Source: an uncultured Thomasclavelia sp.
Lineage (GTDB): Bacteria > Bacillota_I > Bacilli_A > Erysipelotrichales > Coprobacillaceae
Direction of reading: 5' to 3'
Assembly: GCF_944324745.1 (NCBI RefSeq)
Contig: NZ_CALUXO010000056.1
Location: 1-64,000 of the forward strand
Length of the DNA stretch: 64,000 bases
Shown: positions 18,947 to 27,637 of the stretch, piece after piece
Layout: each line of letters opens with the position of its first letter
Numbering within the stretch: position 1 is the stretch's first letter
Notes under the pieces: generated by a model
Databases searched by the model: none
Told to the model about the DNA's origin: nothing
Seen by the model: only the letters and a program-made list of their open reading frames with translations
Program-made: the position numbers and the translations under genes

Positions 18947-19405
18947 ATGCCAACAAATAAAAAAGAAAGTTTAATTTTTACAATCTTTATGTGTGCATTT
19001 ATGGTTTTTTGGATGAGTGTTTATAATGTGAGCTTACATGTAGGTTTTACTATGACATCTATCAAGGAAGCATGGTTAGGATTCCCACTAGCTTATTTAT
19101 TTGCAATCTTGTGTGATTGGTTTATTGTTTCTAAAATAGCTAAGTTTTTTGCTTTTAAAATTGTTAGTTATCAAAGTAAAGATATCTTTAAAATTTTGAC
19201 AATATCATTTTTCATGGTTTGTGGAATGGTGTTGTTGATGTCTTTATATGGGGCTTTGGAACAAAATGGGTTAGGTCATAATTTATTACAAGTTTATTTA
19301 ATGAATGTTGTTCGTAATTTTGTTGTGGCTTTACCGTTACAATTTGTAATTGCAGGGCCATTTATTCGCCGAGTTTTTGGAATTTTAATGGAAGCTGATA
19401 ATTAA
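18947..19405 (+). CDS. DUF2798 family membrane protein
   Basis: A 152-residue polytopic protein with four predicted membrane helices arranged as two similar halves (residues about 10-75 and 85-150), each with the FxxFMxxxMxxMSxY-like pattern of DUF2798. Function is unknown. AAGGAGG at 18932-18938 fixes ATG 18947; the longer frame from 18917 has no ribosome site and lies in the leader RNA. Its shared leader motif with the V-ATPase operon suggests co-regulation, perhaps with ion homeostasis, which is inference only. Confidence 0.8.
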   Translation: MPTNKKESLIFTIFMCAFMVFWMSVYNVSLHVGFTMTSIKEAWLGFPLAYLFAILCDWFIVSKIAKFFAFKIVSYQSKDIFKILTISFFMVCGMVLLMSLYGALEQNGLGHNLLQVYLMNVVRNFVVALPLQFVIAGPFIRRVFGILMEADN

Positions 19406-19493
19406 TGAAAAAAACTTTCCAATTTTAGGAAAAATGTAATTCTTTAGTTTTTAAGTGTTAAAATAAAAAAATCAGGTAAAAATAAAAAAGTTC

Positions 19494-19620
19494 TTACATT
19501 GATATTTGTTTTGTGTTAACATTGATTGACTCGTTTTAAAGATTGCATATCAAAGTGAAAATTAAGTCGATTGATGTAGATTGTAGCCAAAGTTAGATCT
19601 AGAGTCAATCGCTTTTAATT
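19494..19620 (+). promoter_or_regulatory. Leader RNA motif copy B, upstream of V-ATPase operon
   Basis: Part of the 426-base gap before the V-ATPase genes. CGATTGA (19568-19574) pairs with TCAATCG (19605-19611), inner TAG/CTA (19577-19579/19599-19601), and the core is ATTGTAGCCAAAGTTA (19580-19595), differing from copy A at one position. A competing pairing exists: GATTGACTC (19524-19532) is perfectly complementary to GAGTCAATC (19602-19610), so the 3' strand can switch partners. Candidate promoter: TTACAT (19494-19499), 17 bp, extended TGTTAACAT (19514-19522). If that promoter is right, the first bases of the switching strand lie at the start site. A riboswitch-like control element is the best explanation. 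Confidence 0.6.
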
Positions 19621-19735
19621 TATTAAAAAATGAGTCAAATTTTAAAGACAGCAGATATTTTGGAACAATTTTGTTATTTAGTGTAGCAATTGACGTTACA
19701 ATTTAAAATATATCATTAAGATTATGGTTAACTAT

Positions 19736-19763
19736 AAAAATTTATTATTAATAAATTTTTTTT
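19736..19763 (+). terminator. AT-only terminator between leader copy B and the V-ATPase promoter
   Basis: AAAAATTTATTA (19736-19747) and TAATAAATTTTT (19749-19760) form a near-perfect palindrome followed by more T's. With no G/C the hairpin is weak, but its position after the leader motif suits conditional or partial termination. Confidence 0.45.
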
Positions 19764-19782
19764 ATATGATATATTATTATCG

Positions 19783-19810
19783 TTGCATTTTAAAAATTTA
19801 GGAGTATACT
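19783..19810 (+). promoter_or_regulatory. Proximal V-ATPase promoter
   Basis: TTGCAT (-35, 19783-19788), 16-bp spacer, TATACT (-10, 19805-19810), about 28 bases before the first V-ATPase start codon. Its presence downstream of leader copy B implies two promoters for the operon, only the distal one controlled by the RNA element. Confidence 0.6.
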
Positions 19811-19837
19811 AAACACAAGTAAAGGGGGATTATGTTT

Positions 19838-20146
19838 ATGGATGATGTAATTCAAAGATTAGTCGACGTAGATCGCGAATGTGTTAAACGTGTTGAAGCG
19901 GCTAAAGCGAAGAAATTAGATGCTCAAACTAACATGAACGCTAAAAGACAAGAGATTTACGATAGCTTTGTTAAAGAACAAAATCAGCAGATTGAAAAAC
20001 ATAAAGAAGAATTAATGGACAAAAACAAAGCTGATGCTAAACAACTAGAACAAAACTATCAAGAAACACTGGCAAAAATCGAAAAACTTTACAACGAAAA
20101 TAAAGATCGTTGGGTAGACGAGATTGTTACAAGGTGTTTAAAGTAA
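19838..20146 (+). CDS. ntpF: V-type ATPase peripheral-stalk subunit (G/H-like, NtpF)
   Basis: A 102-residue, highly charged, coiled-coil protein at the head of the V-ATPase operon. Length, Lys/Glu/Gln richness and position match the stalk subunit that pairs with subunit E to hold the catalytic head against subunit I. ATG 19838 is nine bases after AAAGGGGG; the alternative ATG 19832 would be only three bases away. Low-complexity helical sequence limits certainty on homology, but the operon position is convincing. Confidence 0.8.
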   Translation: MDDVIQRLVDVDRECVKRVEAAKAKKLDAQTNMNAKRQEIYDSFVKEQNQQIEKHKEELMDKNKADAKQLEQNYQETLAKIEKLYNENKDRWVDEIVTRCLK

Positions 20147-20160
20147 GAAGGTGAAAAAAT

Positions 20161-21192
20161 ATGGCTTTATCGTCAAATGCTTTATGTGCTAAAGCAAAGG
20201 CAATGTATGGCAACCGTCTAAAAGAAGAAGCTTATAGCGAATTATGTCGTAAACAGACACTTGGTGATATGGTCACTTATTTAAAAACGCAAACGAATTA
20301 TAGTGATGCATTAAAAGAATTGAATGTGCGTAATGTTCACCGTCATCAACTTGAAGCTGCTTTAAATAAAGAGTATTTCAATAGATGTGCCCGGTTGATG
20401 AAATATGCACCAGCTAAAAATCTCGATTTTTATCGTCAGGAAATTGTGGCGATTGAAGTAGATTTGATTGTTGATAAAATTATCAGTATTAAAGAACAAG
20501 ATCAGGCTAGTTTTTCTCTGGAAATTCCTGATTATTTAGCCAATAAGATGAGTTTTAATATCTATGGGTTAATTAATGTTGATAATTATAAAGATTTAGT
20601 CACTTATTTAAAAAGAACGCGTTATTATCCGATCTTAGTTGATTTTGATTTTACGACGCCGATTGATATCAATGGTTTAGAGCGAAAATTAAAGACTTTA
20701 TATTATCAAGTTTACGTGGAGTTGATAAAAAAATATTTTCGTGGTAAGGAACAAAGAGAACTGTTGGATTTAATCAATACATCGATTGAATTAGCTAATA
20801 TTACTAAGATATATCGCTATAAAAAATACTTTAATGAAACTGAAGAGGCGATCAGAAATTCATTATTCCTTCAATCAGCTCGTATTTCTTTGAAAATGTA
20901 TGATCAGTTGATTGAGTCTCGTGACGCAGAGGCAATGATAAAACTTTTATCTGAATCTAAATATAATGTTTATTTAGGTGAAAATGATTATCCATATATT
21001 GAATATTATATTGAGGAAATTAAATATAATATTGCAAAATGGCATATGCGTTTTTCAGGAAGTGCGCCACTAGTATATTTGACTTATTCGATCCTTCAAA
21101 AGATTGAAATTGATAATTTGAAACATATTATCGAAGGTATCCGATATAAGCGTGACGCTTCAAGTATTGAAGAAACGCTGATTTATGCGTAG
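20161..21192 (+). CDS. ntpC: V-type ATPase subunit C (AC39/d, central stalk socket)
   Basis: A 343-residue AC39-family protein, the conical subunit that couples the central stalk to the membrane c-ring. Helical repeats with conserved patterns such as LKTQTNYSDALKEL, DNYKDLVTYLKRTRYYPILVDFD and the C-terminal YLTYSILQKIEIDNLKHIIEGIRYK tail are typical; the last motif (E.DNL..I..G..) is a family hallmark. It lies 14 bases after ntpF with AGAAGGTG as ribosome site. Confidence 0.9.
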   Translation: MALSSNALCAKAKAMYGNRLKEEAYSELCRKQTLGDMVTYLKTQTNYSDALKELNVRNVHRHQLEAALNKEYFNRCARLMKYAPAKNLDFYRQEIVAIEVDLIVDKIISIKEQDQASFSLEIPDYLANKMSFNIYGLINVDNYKDLVTYLKRTRYYPILVDFDFTTPIDINGLERKLKTLYYQVYVELIKKYFRGKEQRELLDLINTSIELANITKIYRYKKYFNETEEAIRNSLFLQSARISLKMYDQLIESRDAEAMIKLLSESKYNVYLGENDYPYIEYYIEEIKYNIAKWHMRFSGSAPLVYLTYSILQKIEIDNLKHIIEGIRYKRDASSIEETLIYA

Positions 21193-21202
21193 GAGGATTA
21201 TT

Positions 21203-22564
21203 ATGGCAATTATAAAAACCCATTTCTTTAATGTCTCTTTTGAATTTAAAGATTTAATCAAGATATTGATTAAAATGACGGAATATCAAGATGATTTATT
21301 TCCTCAAGATTCAAAAAAGATAGTAAATAATGTAAAAGGGGTCTCAGTCATGGATCAAACTAATCCATATAATGAACCACTTGACAATTTATATCATGTC
21401 TTGGATCGCTTACATATTAGCAGTAATGTCCAAGATCAAGAATATAAAGAAATAAATCTATCATCAGTTAATAATCTGATTGAAGAAATTAATACTCAAA
21501 TTGATAGCATTGTTGATATTAAGGAGAATATTTTAAAAGAGAAAGATGAAAATGATCAGGCAATCATCGTGCTTAAAAATTTAAAAGATTCTAATATTAG
21601 TGTTGATGATGTTAAAAATACTAAGTTTATTACTTGTCGTTTTGGACGGATTCCAATCGGTGAGTTTGATAAAATAAAATACTATCGTGATTATGAGTTT
21701 GTTTTTAAAGAATTAAAGCGAACTAAACAATATGTATGGATTGTATATGTTGGTTTAACAAAAAATATTTATGAAATTGATAATGCTTTTTCTTCAATGG
21801 CATTTGAGTTGATCGAATTACCAGATTTTGCTCACGGTAAAATCGATGAAGCTATTGCGATGTTAGAAGAAGAATCAGCTGCAATGGAAAAATATATCGA
21901 AAAAACAGCTGAAAAGCTTGAAGGGGTTAAAAACAAATATCAATCACAATTATTAGAGATGTTTACTCAAGTATATAATTTAAAGAAATTATATGATAAA
22001 TGTTGTTATGTGGTCGATTTATCACATAAAGGAGCCATTTATCTCTTCACTAGTCTCGAACTTAAAGATGTTCAGGCGCGTTTTGATGATATTGATAGTG
22101 TCAAAATCATTGAACTTCCTGCAAATATCTATGAAAATAGAAATATTGTCGCACCAGTATTTACAAAGAATAACTGGTTAAGTCAACCTTTTGAAAATAT
22201 TTTATCAATCCAGACAGGAGATCGTTTTGATCCAACAATGCTTGTAGCATTGATGACACTAATTATTGGTGCTGTTTGTTTAGGTGATATTGGAGTTGGA
22301 TTATTTTTGATTATTTTAGGATTTCTTGTAATGATCAAAGGTCCTAATAATTTTGGTAAGATTTTAAAGAGAGTTGGTCTAGCTGTCTTGATTGGCGGTT
22401 TAGTTTATGGAACTTTCTTTTATCAAATCGAAGTTTATCCAGCCATTGTCGAAATGCCGATTCATATCATCCATACATTGATTTTTGGTGTTGGGATTTG
22501 GGTTGTATTAATAGTAGTGTTGCTAATTACTAAAAAGGTTATGCGCAGGTCGATTAAAGTGTAG
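21203..22564 (+). CDS. V-type ATPase subunit I-like protein, shortened membrane domain
   Basis: A 453-residue paralogue of subunit I (a). The N-terminal cytoplasmic arm (about residues 1-330) is full length and ends in NNWLSQPFENI…FDPTMLVALM, aligning by eye with NNWFSKPFRMF…DADPTMLVALS of the next gene. The membrane part has only about four helices (350-445) and stops before the segment carrying the essential arginines of the ion half-channel. It therefore cannot conduct ions by itself in the usual way. AGGAGG fixes ATG 21203, eleven bases after the ntpC stop. Its tandem place before a complete subunit I suggests a specialised structural or regulatory copy, or a decaying duplicate, though the frame is intact. 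Confidence 0.82.
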   Translation: MAIIKTHFFNVSFEFKDLIKILIKMTEYQDDLFPQDSKKIVNNVKGVSVMDQTNPYNEPLDNLYHVLDRLHISSNVQDQEYKEINLSSVNNLIEEINTQIDSIVDIKENILKEKDENDQAIIVLKNLKDSNISVDDVKNTKFITCRFGRIPIGEFDKIKYYRDYEFVFKELKRTKQYVWIVYVGLTKNIYEIDNAFSSMAFELIELPDFAHGKIDEAIAMLEEESAAMEKYIEKTAEKLEGVKNKYQSQLLEMFTQVYNLKKLYDKCCYVVDLSHKGAIYLFTSLELKDVQARFDDIDSVKIIELPANIYENRNIVAPVFTKNNWLSQPFENILSIQTGDRFDPTMLVALMTLIIGAVCLGDIGVGLFLIILGFLVMIKGPNNFGKILKRVGLAVLIGGLVYGTFFYQIEVYPAIVEMPIHIIHTLIFGVGIWVVLIVVLLITKKVMRRSIKV

Positions 22565-22576
22565 AGGAGGGATAAA

Positions 22577-24469
22577 ATGTCAATTGCAAAATTGGACCTA
22601 CTCAGTATTATCTTTGATAAAGAGCACTATAACGATGTACTGTTAAAGTTGTTTGATCATGATGATTTTCATCCAGAACTGGCAACTAAGTTTATTGATA
22701 CAGTTACAGGTTTATCGGTTTATAATCAGGATAATTTATATGAGGAGATCTTAGTACGACTAACAGATGCCGCCAACAAATATCAGTTTGAATTAAAAGA
22801 AATACCGGTCAAAAATAACCAGATCAATGTCTTAGGAGTAAAAGAATATCTTGACGACTTATTGTTAGATGTTGAAAGAATTGATGCGGTTAGAGTTCAG
22901 CTTGAAAGAATGATCGTTGAAAATCAAGAAGCGGTAATTCAATTAAAGCATGTTGCTGATATTGATGTGGATTTTGATGATTTGTTTAGTCTTAAGTATC
23001 TAAAAATTAGATTTGGGAAGATTCCAGTAAATAATGTCAATAAGTTAAATTATTATGAATCATTACCATTTGTTTTTAGAGGGTTTGAAAATGATGGGCA
23101 TTTTGTCTGGTGTATGTATATTACAACACCTAGTGATGCTCCAGAAGTTGATAATATCTTTTCATCACTATATTTTGAACGAATTCATATTCCAACCTTT
23201 GTTCACGGTTCTCCAGAATTAGCGATTGGAGAAATTGAAGAAGAAGCACGAGTTGCCAAAGAACAAAGTGTTAAATTAAAACAAAGAATTGATAAGATGT
23301 TTGCTGATGATAAAGACAAGTTAAATGAAATTTATACGATTTCTAAACATTTAAATGATGTTGCCGTTATGCAAAAATATGTAGTTGTCATTGGTGATAA
23401 ATTATCAGTTAATGGTTTTGTTCCAAGCAGACAATCAAAGAAATTTAAGGAAGATTTTGAACAGATTGAAAATGTGCTTGTTGATATTAAACCAGCTAAT
23501 AGCGATGCACGGTTAGAACCGCCAACATTACTTAGAAATAACTGGTTTTCAAAACCGTTTAGAATGTTCGTTGAGATGTACGGAGTTCCTAAATATAACG
23601 ATGCCGACCCAACGATGTTAGTAGCTCTTTCATATACCTTGTTATTTGGTATTATGTTTGGTGACGTTGGTCAGGGAGCTATTTTATCGATCGTAGGTTT
23701 TATTGCCTATAAGAAATTTAAATTAGGCTTAGGAGCCGTGGGAATGCGTTTAGGAATTTCCAGTATGATTTTTGGAGTGGTATTTGGTTCAGTATTTGGT
23801 AGTGAAGAAATATTAATTCCAATGTTTAATGCCATGTCACCAGATAATACAATGACATTATTGATTGCTGCAATATGTTTAGGAATTATCTTGATTGTGA
23901 TTTCAATGGCGTTTAATGTTCTTTTGAATTTTAAGAAAAAGAATTATGGCGAAGCAATCTTAAGTCAAAATGGAGTATGTGGTTTATTGTTCTATATTTC
24001 TATTTTAGGCTTAGTTGTAAATATGTTTTTAGGATTAGGATTAGTTAATATCTTTTATGTATTGATCTTAATCGTTGTTCCTTTACTATTAATTTTCTTA
24101 AAGGAACCTTTAATTCGAAAATTTGAAGAAAATGAAAAAATGTTCCCTAATGGATTTGGTGCCTTTTTTGTTGAGGGATTCTTCGAATTATTCGAAGTTG
24201 TGCTATCATTTGTCACTAACACCATGTCATTTCTAAGGGTAGGGGGATTCGTTTTATCGCATGCCGGAATGATGTTGGTTGTATATACTCTAGCTGAAAT
24301 GGTTGGAGGCGTTGGTGAATATATCGTTATCATTCTTGGTAACGTATTTGTAATGTGTCTTGAAGGACTAATTGTCGGAATTCAAGTGTTACGTCTCGAG
24401 TTCTACGAAATGTTTAGTAGATACTATGAAGGTAACGGAACAGCATTTAGAACTATTAAAGAGGATTAA
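22577..24469 (+). CDS. ntpI: V-type ATPase subunit I (a subunit, ion half-channels)
   Basis: A 630-residue complete subunit I. The cytoplasmic arm with coiled coils (about 1-335) is followed by a membrane domain with about seven to eight helices. GDVGQGAIL, the key SFLRVGGFVLSHAG segment with R554, and QVLRLEFYEMFSRYYEGNG with R606 correspond to the two arginines needed in E. hirae NtpI for ion release from the c-ring glutamate. GAGGAGGG fixes ATG 22577. This copy is the one expected to form the working pump with NtpK. Confidence 0.93.
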   Translation: MSIAKLDLLSIIFDKEHYNDVLLKLFDHDDFHPELATKFIDTVTGLSVYNQDNLYEEILVRLTDAANKYQFELKEIPVKNNQINVLGVKEYLDDLLLDVERIDAVRVQLERMIVENQEAVIQLKHVADIDVDFDDLFSLKYLKIRFGKIPVNNVNKLNYYESLPFVFRGFENDGHFVWCMYITTPSDAPEVDNIFSSLYFERIHIPTFVHGSPELAIGEIEEEARVAKEQSVKLKQRIDKMFADDKDKLNEIYTISKHLNDVAVMQKYVVVIGDKLSVNGFVPSRQSKKFKEDFEQIENVLVDIKPANSDARLEPPTLLRNNWFSKPFRMFVEMYGVPKYNDADPTMLVALSYTLLFGIMFGDVGQGAILSIVGFIAYKKFKLGLGAVGMRLGISSMIFGVVFGSVFGSEEILIPMFNAMSPDNTMTLLIAAICLGIILIVISMAFNVLLNFKKKNYGEAILSQNGVCGLLFYISILGLVVNMFLGLGLVNIFYVLILIVVPLLLIFLKEPLIRKFEENEKMFPNGFGAFFVEGFFELFEVVLSFVTNTMSFLRVGGFVLSHAGMMLVVYTLAEMVGGVGEYIVIILGNVFVMCLEGLIVGIQVLRLEFYEMFSRYYEGNGTAFRTIKED

Positions 24470-24485
24470 AGTTGAGGAGGAAGTC

Positions 24486-24920
24486 ATGATGACAGTTTTA
24501 GAATTTATTTTACCAGCATTAGTAGTTATTTTATTATCTTTACCATTAATTTCTGTATTTAAAGGAAAAGCAAGTGTTAAATCTGCAAAAATCAGATTAG
24601 GAACACATATTGCCGGATTTGCCGGAGCTGTATGTTTAGCATTATATTTAGCAGCTGCTACAAACGGAGTACATGCCGCTGAAGCTGCTTCAATCACTGG
24701 AACAATTGCTCAAGGGTTAGGTTTCTTAGCTGCTGCATTATCTACTGGTTTATCAGCATTAGGTGCTGGTATTGCCGTTGCTGCTGCTGCACCTGCTGCT
24801 ATCGGAGCATTCTCTGAAAATGAAAAGAACTTTGGTAAATCATTAATTTTCGTAGCCTTAGGTGAAGGGGTTGCTATCTACGGTTTATTAATTTCAATCT
24901 TAATTATCAATAACCTTTAA
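24486..24920 (+). CDS. ntpK: V-type ATPase subunit K (c-ring proteolipid)
   Basis: A 144-residue proteolipid with four membrane helices. Helices 1-2 form a hairpin with a basic loop (KGKASVKSAKIR); helices 3-4 carry the ion site, Glu127 in FVALGEGVAIYGLL, with LSTGLSALGAGIAVA facing it. Relative to E. hirae NtpK, the Gln of the Na+ site on helix 3 and the Thr after the Glu are replaced by small residues (A/V and G), so Na+ specificity is doubtful and H+ is possible. GAGGAGG before ATG 24486 (or 24489) fixes the start; the longer open frame from 24372 only overlaps ntpI. Confidence 0.92.
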   Translation: MMTVLEFILPALVVILLSLPLISVFKGKASVKSAKIRLGTHIAGFAGAVCLALYLAAATNGVHAAEAASITGTIAQGLGFLAAALSTGLSALGAGIAVAAAAPAAIGAFSENEKNFGKSLIFVALGEGVAIYGLLISILIINNL

Positions 24921-24939
24921 TTGAAAGAATGTGATCATT

Positions 24940-25248
24940 ATGCGATTTTATTGTATAAGTGATAATGTCGATACCCAAATTGGACTGAGATTAGTCGGAA
25001 TTGAAGGTGAAGTTGTTCATAAGCGTCGTGAATTTCTAGAATTACTAGAAGAAAAATTAAAAGATGATTCAATTGGAATTATCTTAATTACGACTAAATT
25101 AATTGAACTTGCACCGGATGTTATCTCAGAAATCAAGTTAAAACAACATAAACCATTGCTGGTGGAGATACCGGATCGTCATGGTGATTCAAAAATTGGT
25201 GAAACAATCGACCGGTATGTTTCTGAAGCAATTGGGGTTAAGTTATAG
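24940..25248 (+). CDS. ntpG: V-type ATPase subunit F (NtpG, central stalk)
   Basis: A 102-residue small alpha/beta protein matching the V-ATPase F subunit: an N-terminal ISDNVDTQIGLRLVGIEG (the D..T..GF/L.L.G pattern), GIILITTKLIEL in the centre and KHKPLLVEIPDRHG before the C-terminal helix. It binds subunit D in the rotor. A GTG at 24931 is in frame, but ATG 24940 fits the family start (MRFYCISDN). The ribosome site (GAAAG) is weak, consistent with coupling to ntpK 19 bases upstream. Confidence 0.88.
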   Translation: MRFYCISDNVDTQIGLRLVGIEGEVVHKRREFLELLEEKLKDDSIGIILITTKLIELAPDVISEIKLKQHKPLLVEIPDRHGDSKIGETIDRYVSEAIGVKL

Positions 25249-25260
25249 AAGGGGAATGCT

Positions 25261-25857
25261 ATGGAAAAAAAAGAACAAGTATTTCTTTATATGAAAGAAG
25301 AAATTGAAAGACTCGCAAGCCAAGAAGAAGAAGAAATTTTAAAAGAAGCTAAAGATTTGGAAGAACAAGCTTATAACCAAATTAAAGCTGAAGCTAAAAA
25401 AGATGCTCAAGTTTTATTAGAAAAAGAAATTGCTGAAATTTCTTCTAATGCTAGCGTTGAAGCTTCAATGTCTCAAGAAGAAAGAACTAAAAAATTAGTT
25501 GCCAAACGTGATGAATACGTTGCTAATATTTTTAATGAAGCAAAAGATAAATTAGTTGCTTTTGTAAACAGCGATAAATATCATGATTATTTAGTTAGCC
25601 ATGTTAAAGAAACTGGAGCTACTTATCAAATGGAAAATTCAGTACTTTATCTTAGAAGTGCAGATATGGCTTTTAAAGATGACCTGGTTAAAGCTTATGG
25701 TTATGATATTGAAGTCAAAGAAAGCAATCAAATCAAAATTGGTGGTTTTATTATTGAAAATACGATTACAAATGTCGTTGTTGATGAATCATTAGACTTT
25801 GCTTTAGAGAATCAAAAAGACTGGTTCTATAAAACATCAGGATTAATGATTAAATAA
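25261..25857 (+). CDS. ntpE: V-type ATPase subunit E (peripheral stalk)
   Basis: A 198-residue subunit with a long Glu/Lys coiled coil (about 1-100), which pairs with the NtpF-like subunit, and a compact C-terminal domain (about 105-198; LRSADMAFKDDLVKAYGYDIEV, IGGFIIEN, VVDESLDFALE) that contacts the catalytic head. The GGFIIEN…D.SL...L pattern is typical of the family. AAGGGG precedes ATG 25261. Confidence 0.9.
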   Translation: MEKKEQVFLYMKEEIERLASQEEEEILKEAKDLEEQAYNQIKAEAKKDAQVLLEKEIAEISSNASVEASMSQEERTKKLVAKRDEYVANIFNEAKDKLVAFVNSDKYHDYLVSHVKETGATYQMENSVLYLRSADMAFKDDLVKAYGYDIEVKESNQIKIGGFIIENTITNVVVDESLDFALENQKDWFYKTSGLMIK

Positions 25858-25872
25858 AACAGGGGGTTAAAT

Positions 25873-27624
25873 ATGAGTAATAATGTAATTTATTCAATCA
25901 ATGGACCCGTTGTCAAAGTAAAAGATACGGTATCATTTTCAATGTTGGAAATGGTCTATGTTGGTAATGATTCATTAATGGGTGAAGTAATTTCGATTTC
26001 TAAAGAATTTACCACAATCCAAGTATATGAAACTACGACCGGTCTTAAACCGGGTGAACCAGTTGTTTCAACTGGTTCGCCTATCTCTGCAACATTGGGC
26101 CCTGGTATTTTAAGAAATATTTTTGATGGAATTGAACGTCCATTACAAGCAATCGAAGAAGAAAGCGGAGCTTTCATTCATGCAGGAAGTAATGTTGATT
26201 CTTTGGATGTTAATAAAAAATGGGATGTAACAGTAGTTGCCAAAGTTGGTGATTATGTTAAAGGTGGCGATATTTATGCTACTACACCAGAAACGGACTT
26301 AATTGTTCATAAATGTATGGTAAGCCCATTAATTAGTGGAAAAGTCGTTGAAGTTGTACCTGATGGTCAATATACGATCAACGATGTAATTATGAAAATT
26401 GAAGATGATGAAGGTAAGATCATCGAATGTACATTGTGTCAAAAATGGCCAATTAAACAACCTCGTCCAACCGCAAAACGTTTACCTATCAGTATTCCAT
26501 TAGTAACGGGACAAAGAGTAATTGATACATCGTTCCCAATTGCTAAAGGTGGAACTGCAGCGATTCCAGGTGGTTTCGGTACTGGAAAAACAATGACCCA
26601 ACACCAGATTGCTAAATGGTGTGATGCTGATATCATCGTTTATGTTGGATGTGGAGAACGTGGTAATGAAATGACTCAGGTTCTAGAGGAATTTAGTGAG
26701 TTGATTGACCCTAAAAGTGGTAAACCATTAACTGATAGAACAGTCTTAATTGCCAATACTTCAAACATGCCAGTTGCGGCGCGTGAAGCAAGTATTTATA
26801 CTGGAATTACTTTAGCTGAATATTATCGTGACATGGGATATCACGTTGCTATCATGGCCGATTCTACATCAAGATGGGCCGAAGCGCTTCGTGAAATTTC
26901 TGGACGTCTAGAAGAAATGCCAGCTGAAGAAGGATTCCCAGCTTATTTACCATCTCGTTTATCACAATTCTATGAACGGGCTGGTTATATGGAAACTTTA
27001 AATGGTCAAGAAGGTTCTGTTTCGATTATCGGAGCCGTTTCTCCTCAAGGAGCTGACTTCTCAGAACCAGTTACTCAAAATACAAAACGTTTCGTTCGTT
27101 GTTTCTGGGCACTAGATAAAGCTTTAGCTTATGCAAGACATTACTTTGCAATTAACTGGACTCAAAGTTATAGTGATTATGTTTACGATCTAGAAAAATG
27201 GTACAATAAAAACGTTAGTCCAAAATTCATTTCTGACCGTCAGGAAATCTCATATATTTTAGCTGAAGAAGCTAAATTAAATGAAATTGTTCAGTTGATG
27301 GGATCTGATGTTTTACCAGAAGATCAAAAATTAGTCATTGAAATTGCTAAAGTAGTTCGTGTCGGGTACTTGCAGCAAAACGCTTTCCATAAAGATGATA
27401 CATATGTACCTTTGGAAAAACAATTAAAGATGATGGAAGTCATTTTATATTTAAATAAACGTTGTAAAGAGGCAGTTGCTCAAGGTAAAGTAGTTCGTCG
27501 AATCGTTGATACAGGAATTTTTGAACAATTGATTCGTATGAAATACGATATTCCTAATGACAATATTGCCAAATTAGATACTTATTATCATGATATTGAT
27601 GAAGCAATCAATTCAGTAGCGTAG
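25873..27624 (+). CDS. ntpA: V-type ATPase catalytic subunit A
   Basis: A 583-residue nucleotide-hydrolysing subunit. It contains the beta-barrel start, the A-specific insert (about 110-200), P-loop GGFGTGKT near residue 233, the catalytic GCGERGNEM with its Glu, and [19 protein letters not shown]. The P-loop begins GG where many V-ATPases have GP; this variant is common in clostridial V-ATPases as I recall. AGGGGG ribosome site precedes ATG 25873. Confidence 0.96.
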   Translation: MSNNVIYSINGPVVKVKDTVSFSMLEMVYVGNDSLMGEVISISKEFTTIQVYETTTGLKPGEPVVSTGSPISATLGPGILRNIFDGIERPLQAIEEESGAFIHAGSNVDSLDVNKKWDVTVVAKVGDYVKGGDIYATTPETDLIVHKCMVSPLISGKVVEVVPDGQYTINDVIMKIEDDEGKIIECTLCQKWPIKQPRPTAKRLPISIPLVTGQRVIDTSFPIAKGGTAAIPGGFGTGKTMTQHQIAKWCDADIIVYVGCGERGNEMTQVLEEFSELIDPKSGKPLTDRTVLIANTSNMPVAAREASIYTGITLAEYYRDMGYHVAIMADSTSRWAEALREISGRLEEMPAEEGFPAYLPSRLSQFYERAGYMETLNGQEGSVSIIGAVSPQGADFSEPVTQNTKRFVRCFWALDKALAYARHYFAINWTQSYSDYVYDLEKWYNKNVSPKFISDRQEISYILAEEAKLNEIVQLMGSDVLPEDQKLVIEIAKVVRVGYLQQNAFHKDDTYVPLEKQLKMMEVILYLNKRCKEAVAQGKVVRRIVDTGIFEQLIRMKYDIPNDNIAKLDTYYHDIDEAINSVA

Positions 27625-27637
27625 GAGGAAAATGATT

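Noticed and set aside
24372-24485. Long upstream extension of the ntpK frame
   Set aside because: It overlaps ntpI out of frame, has no ribosome site and encodes no family-like sequence; GAGGAGG places the start at 24486.
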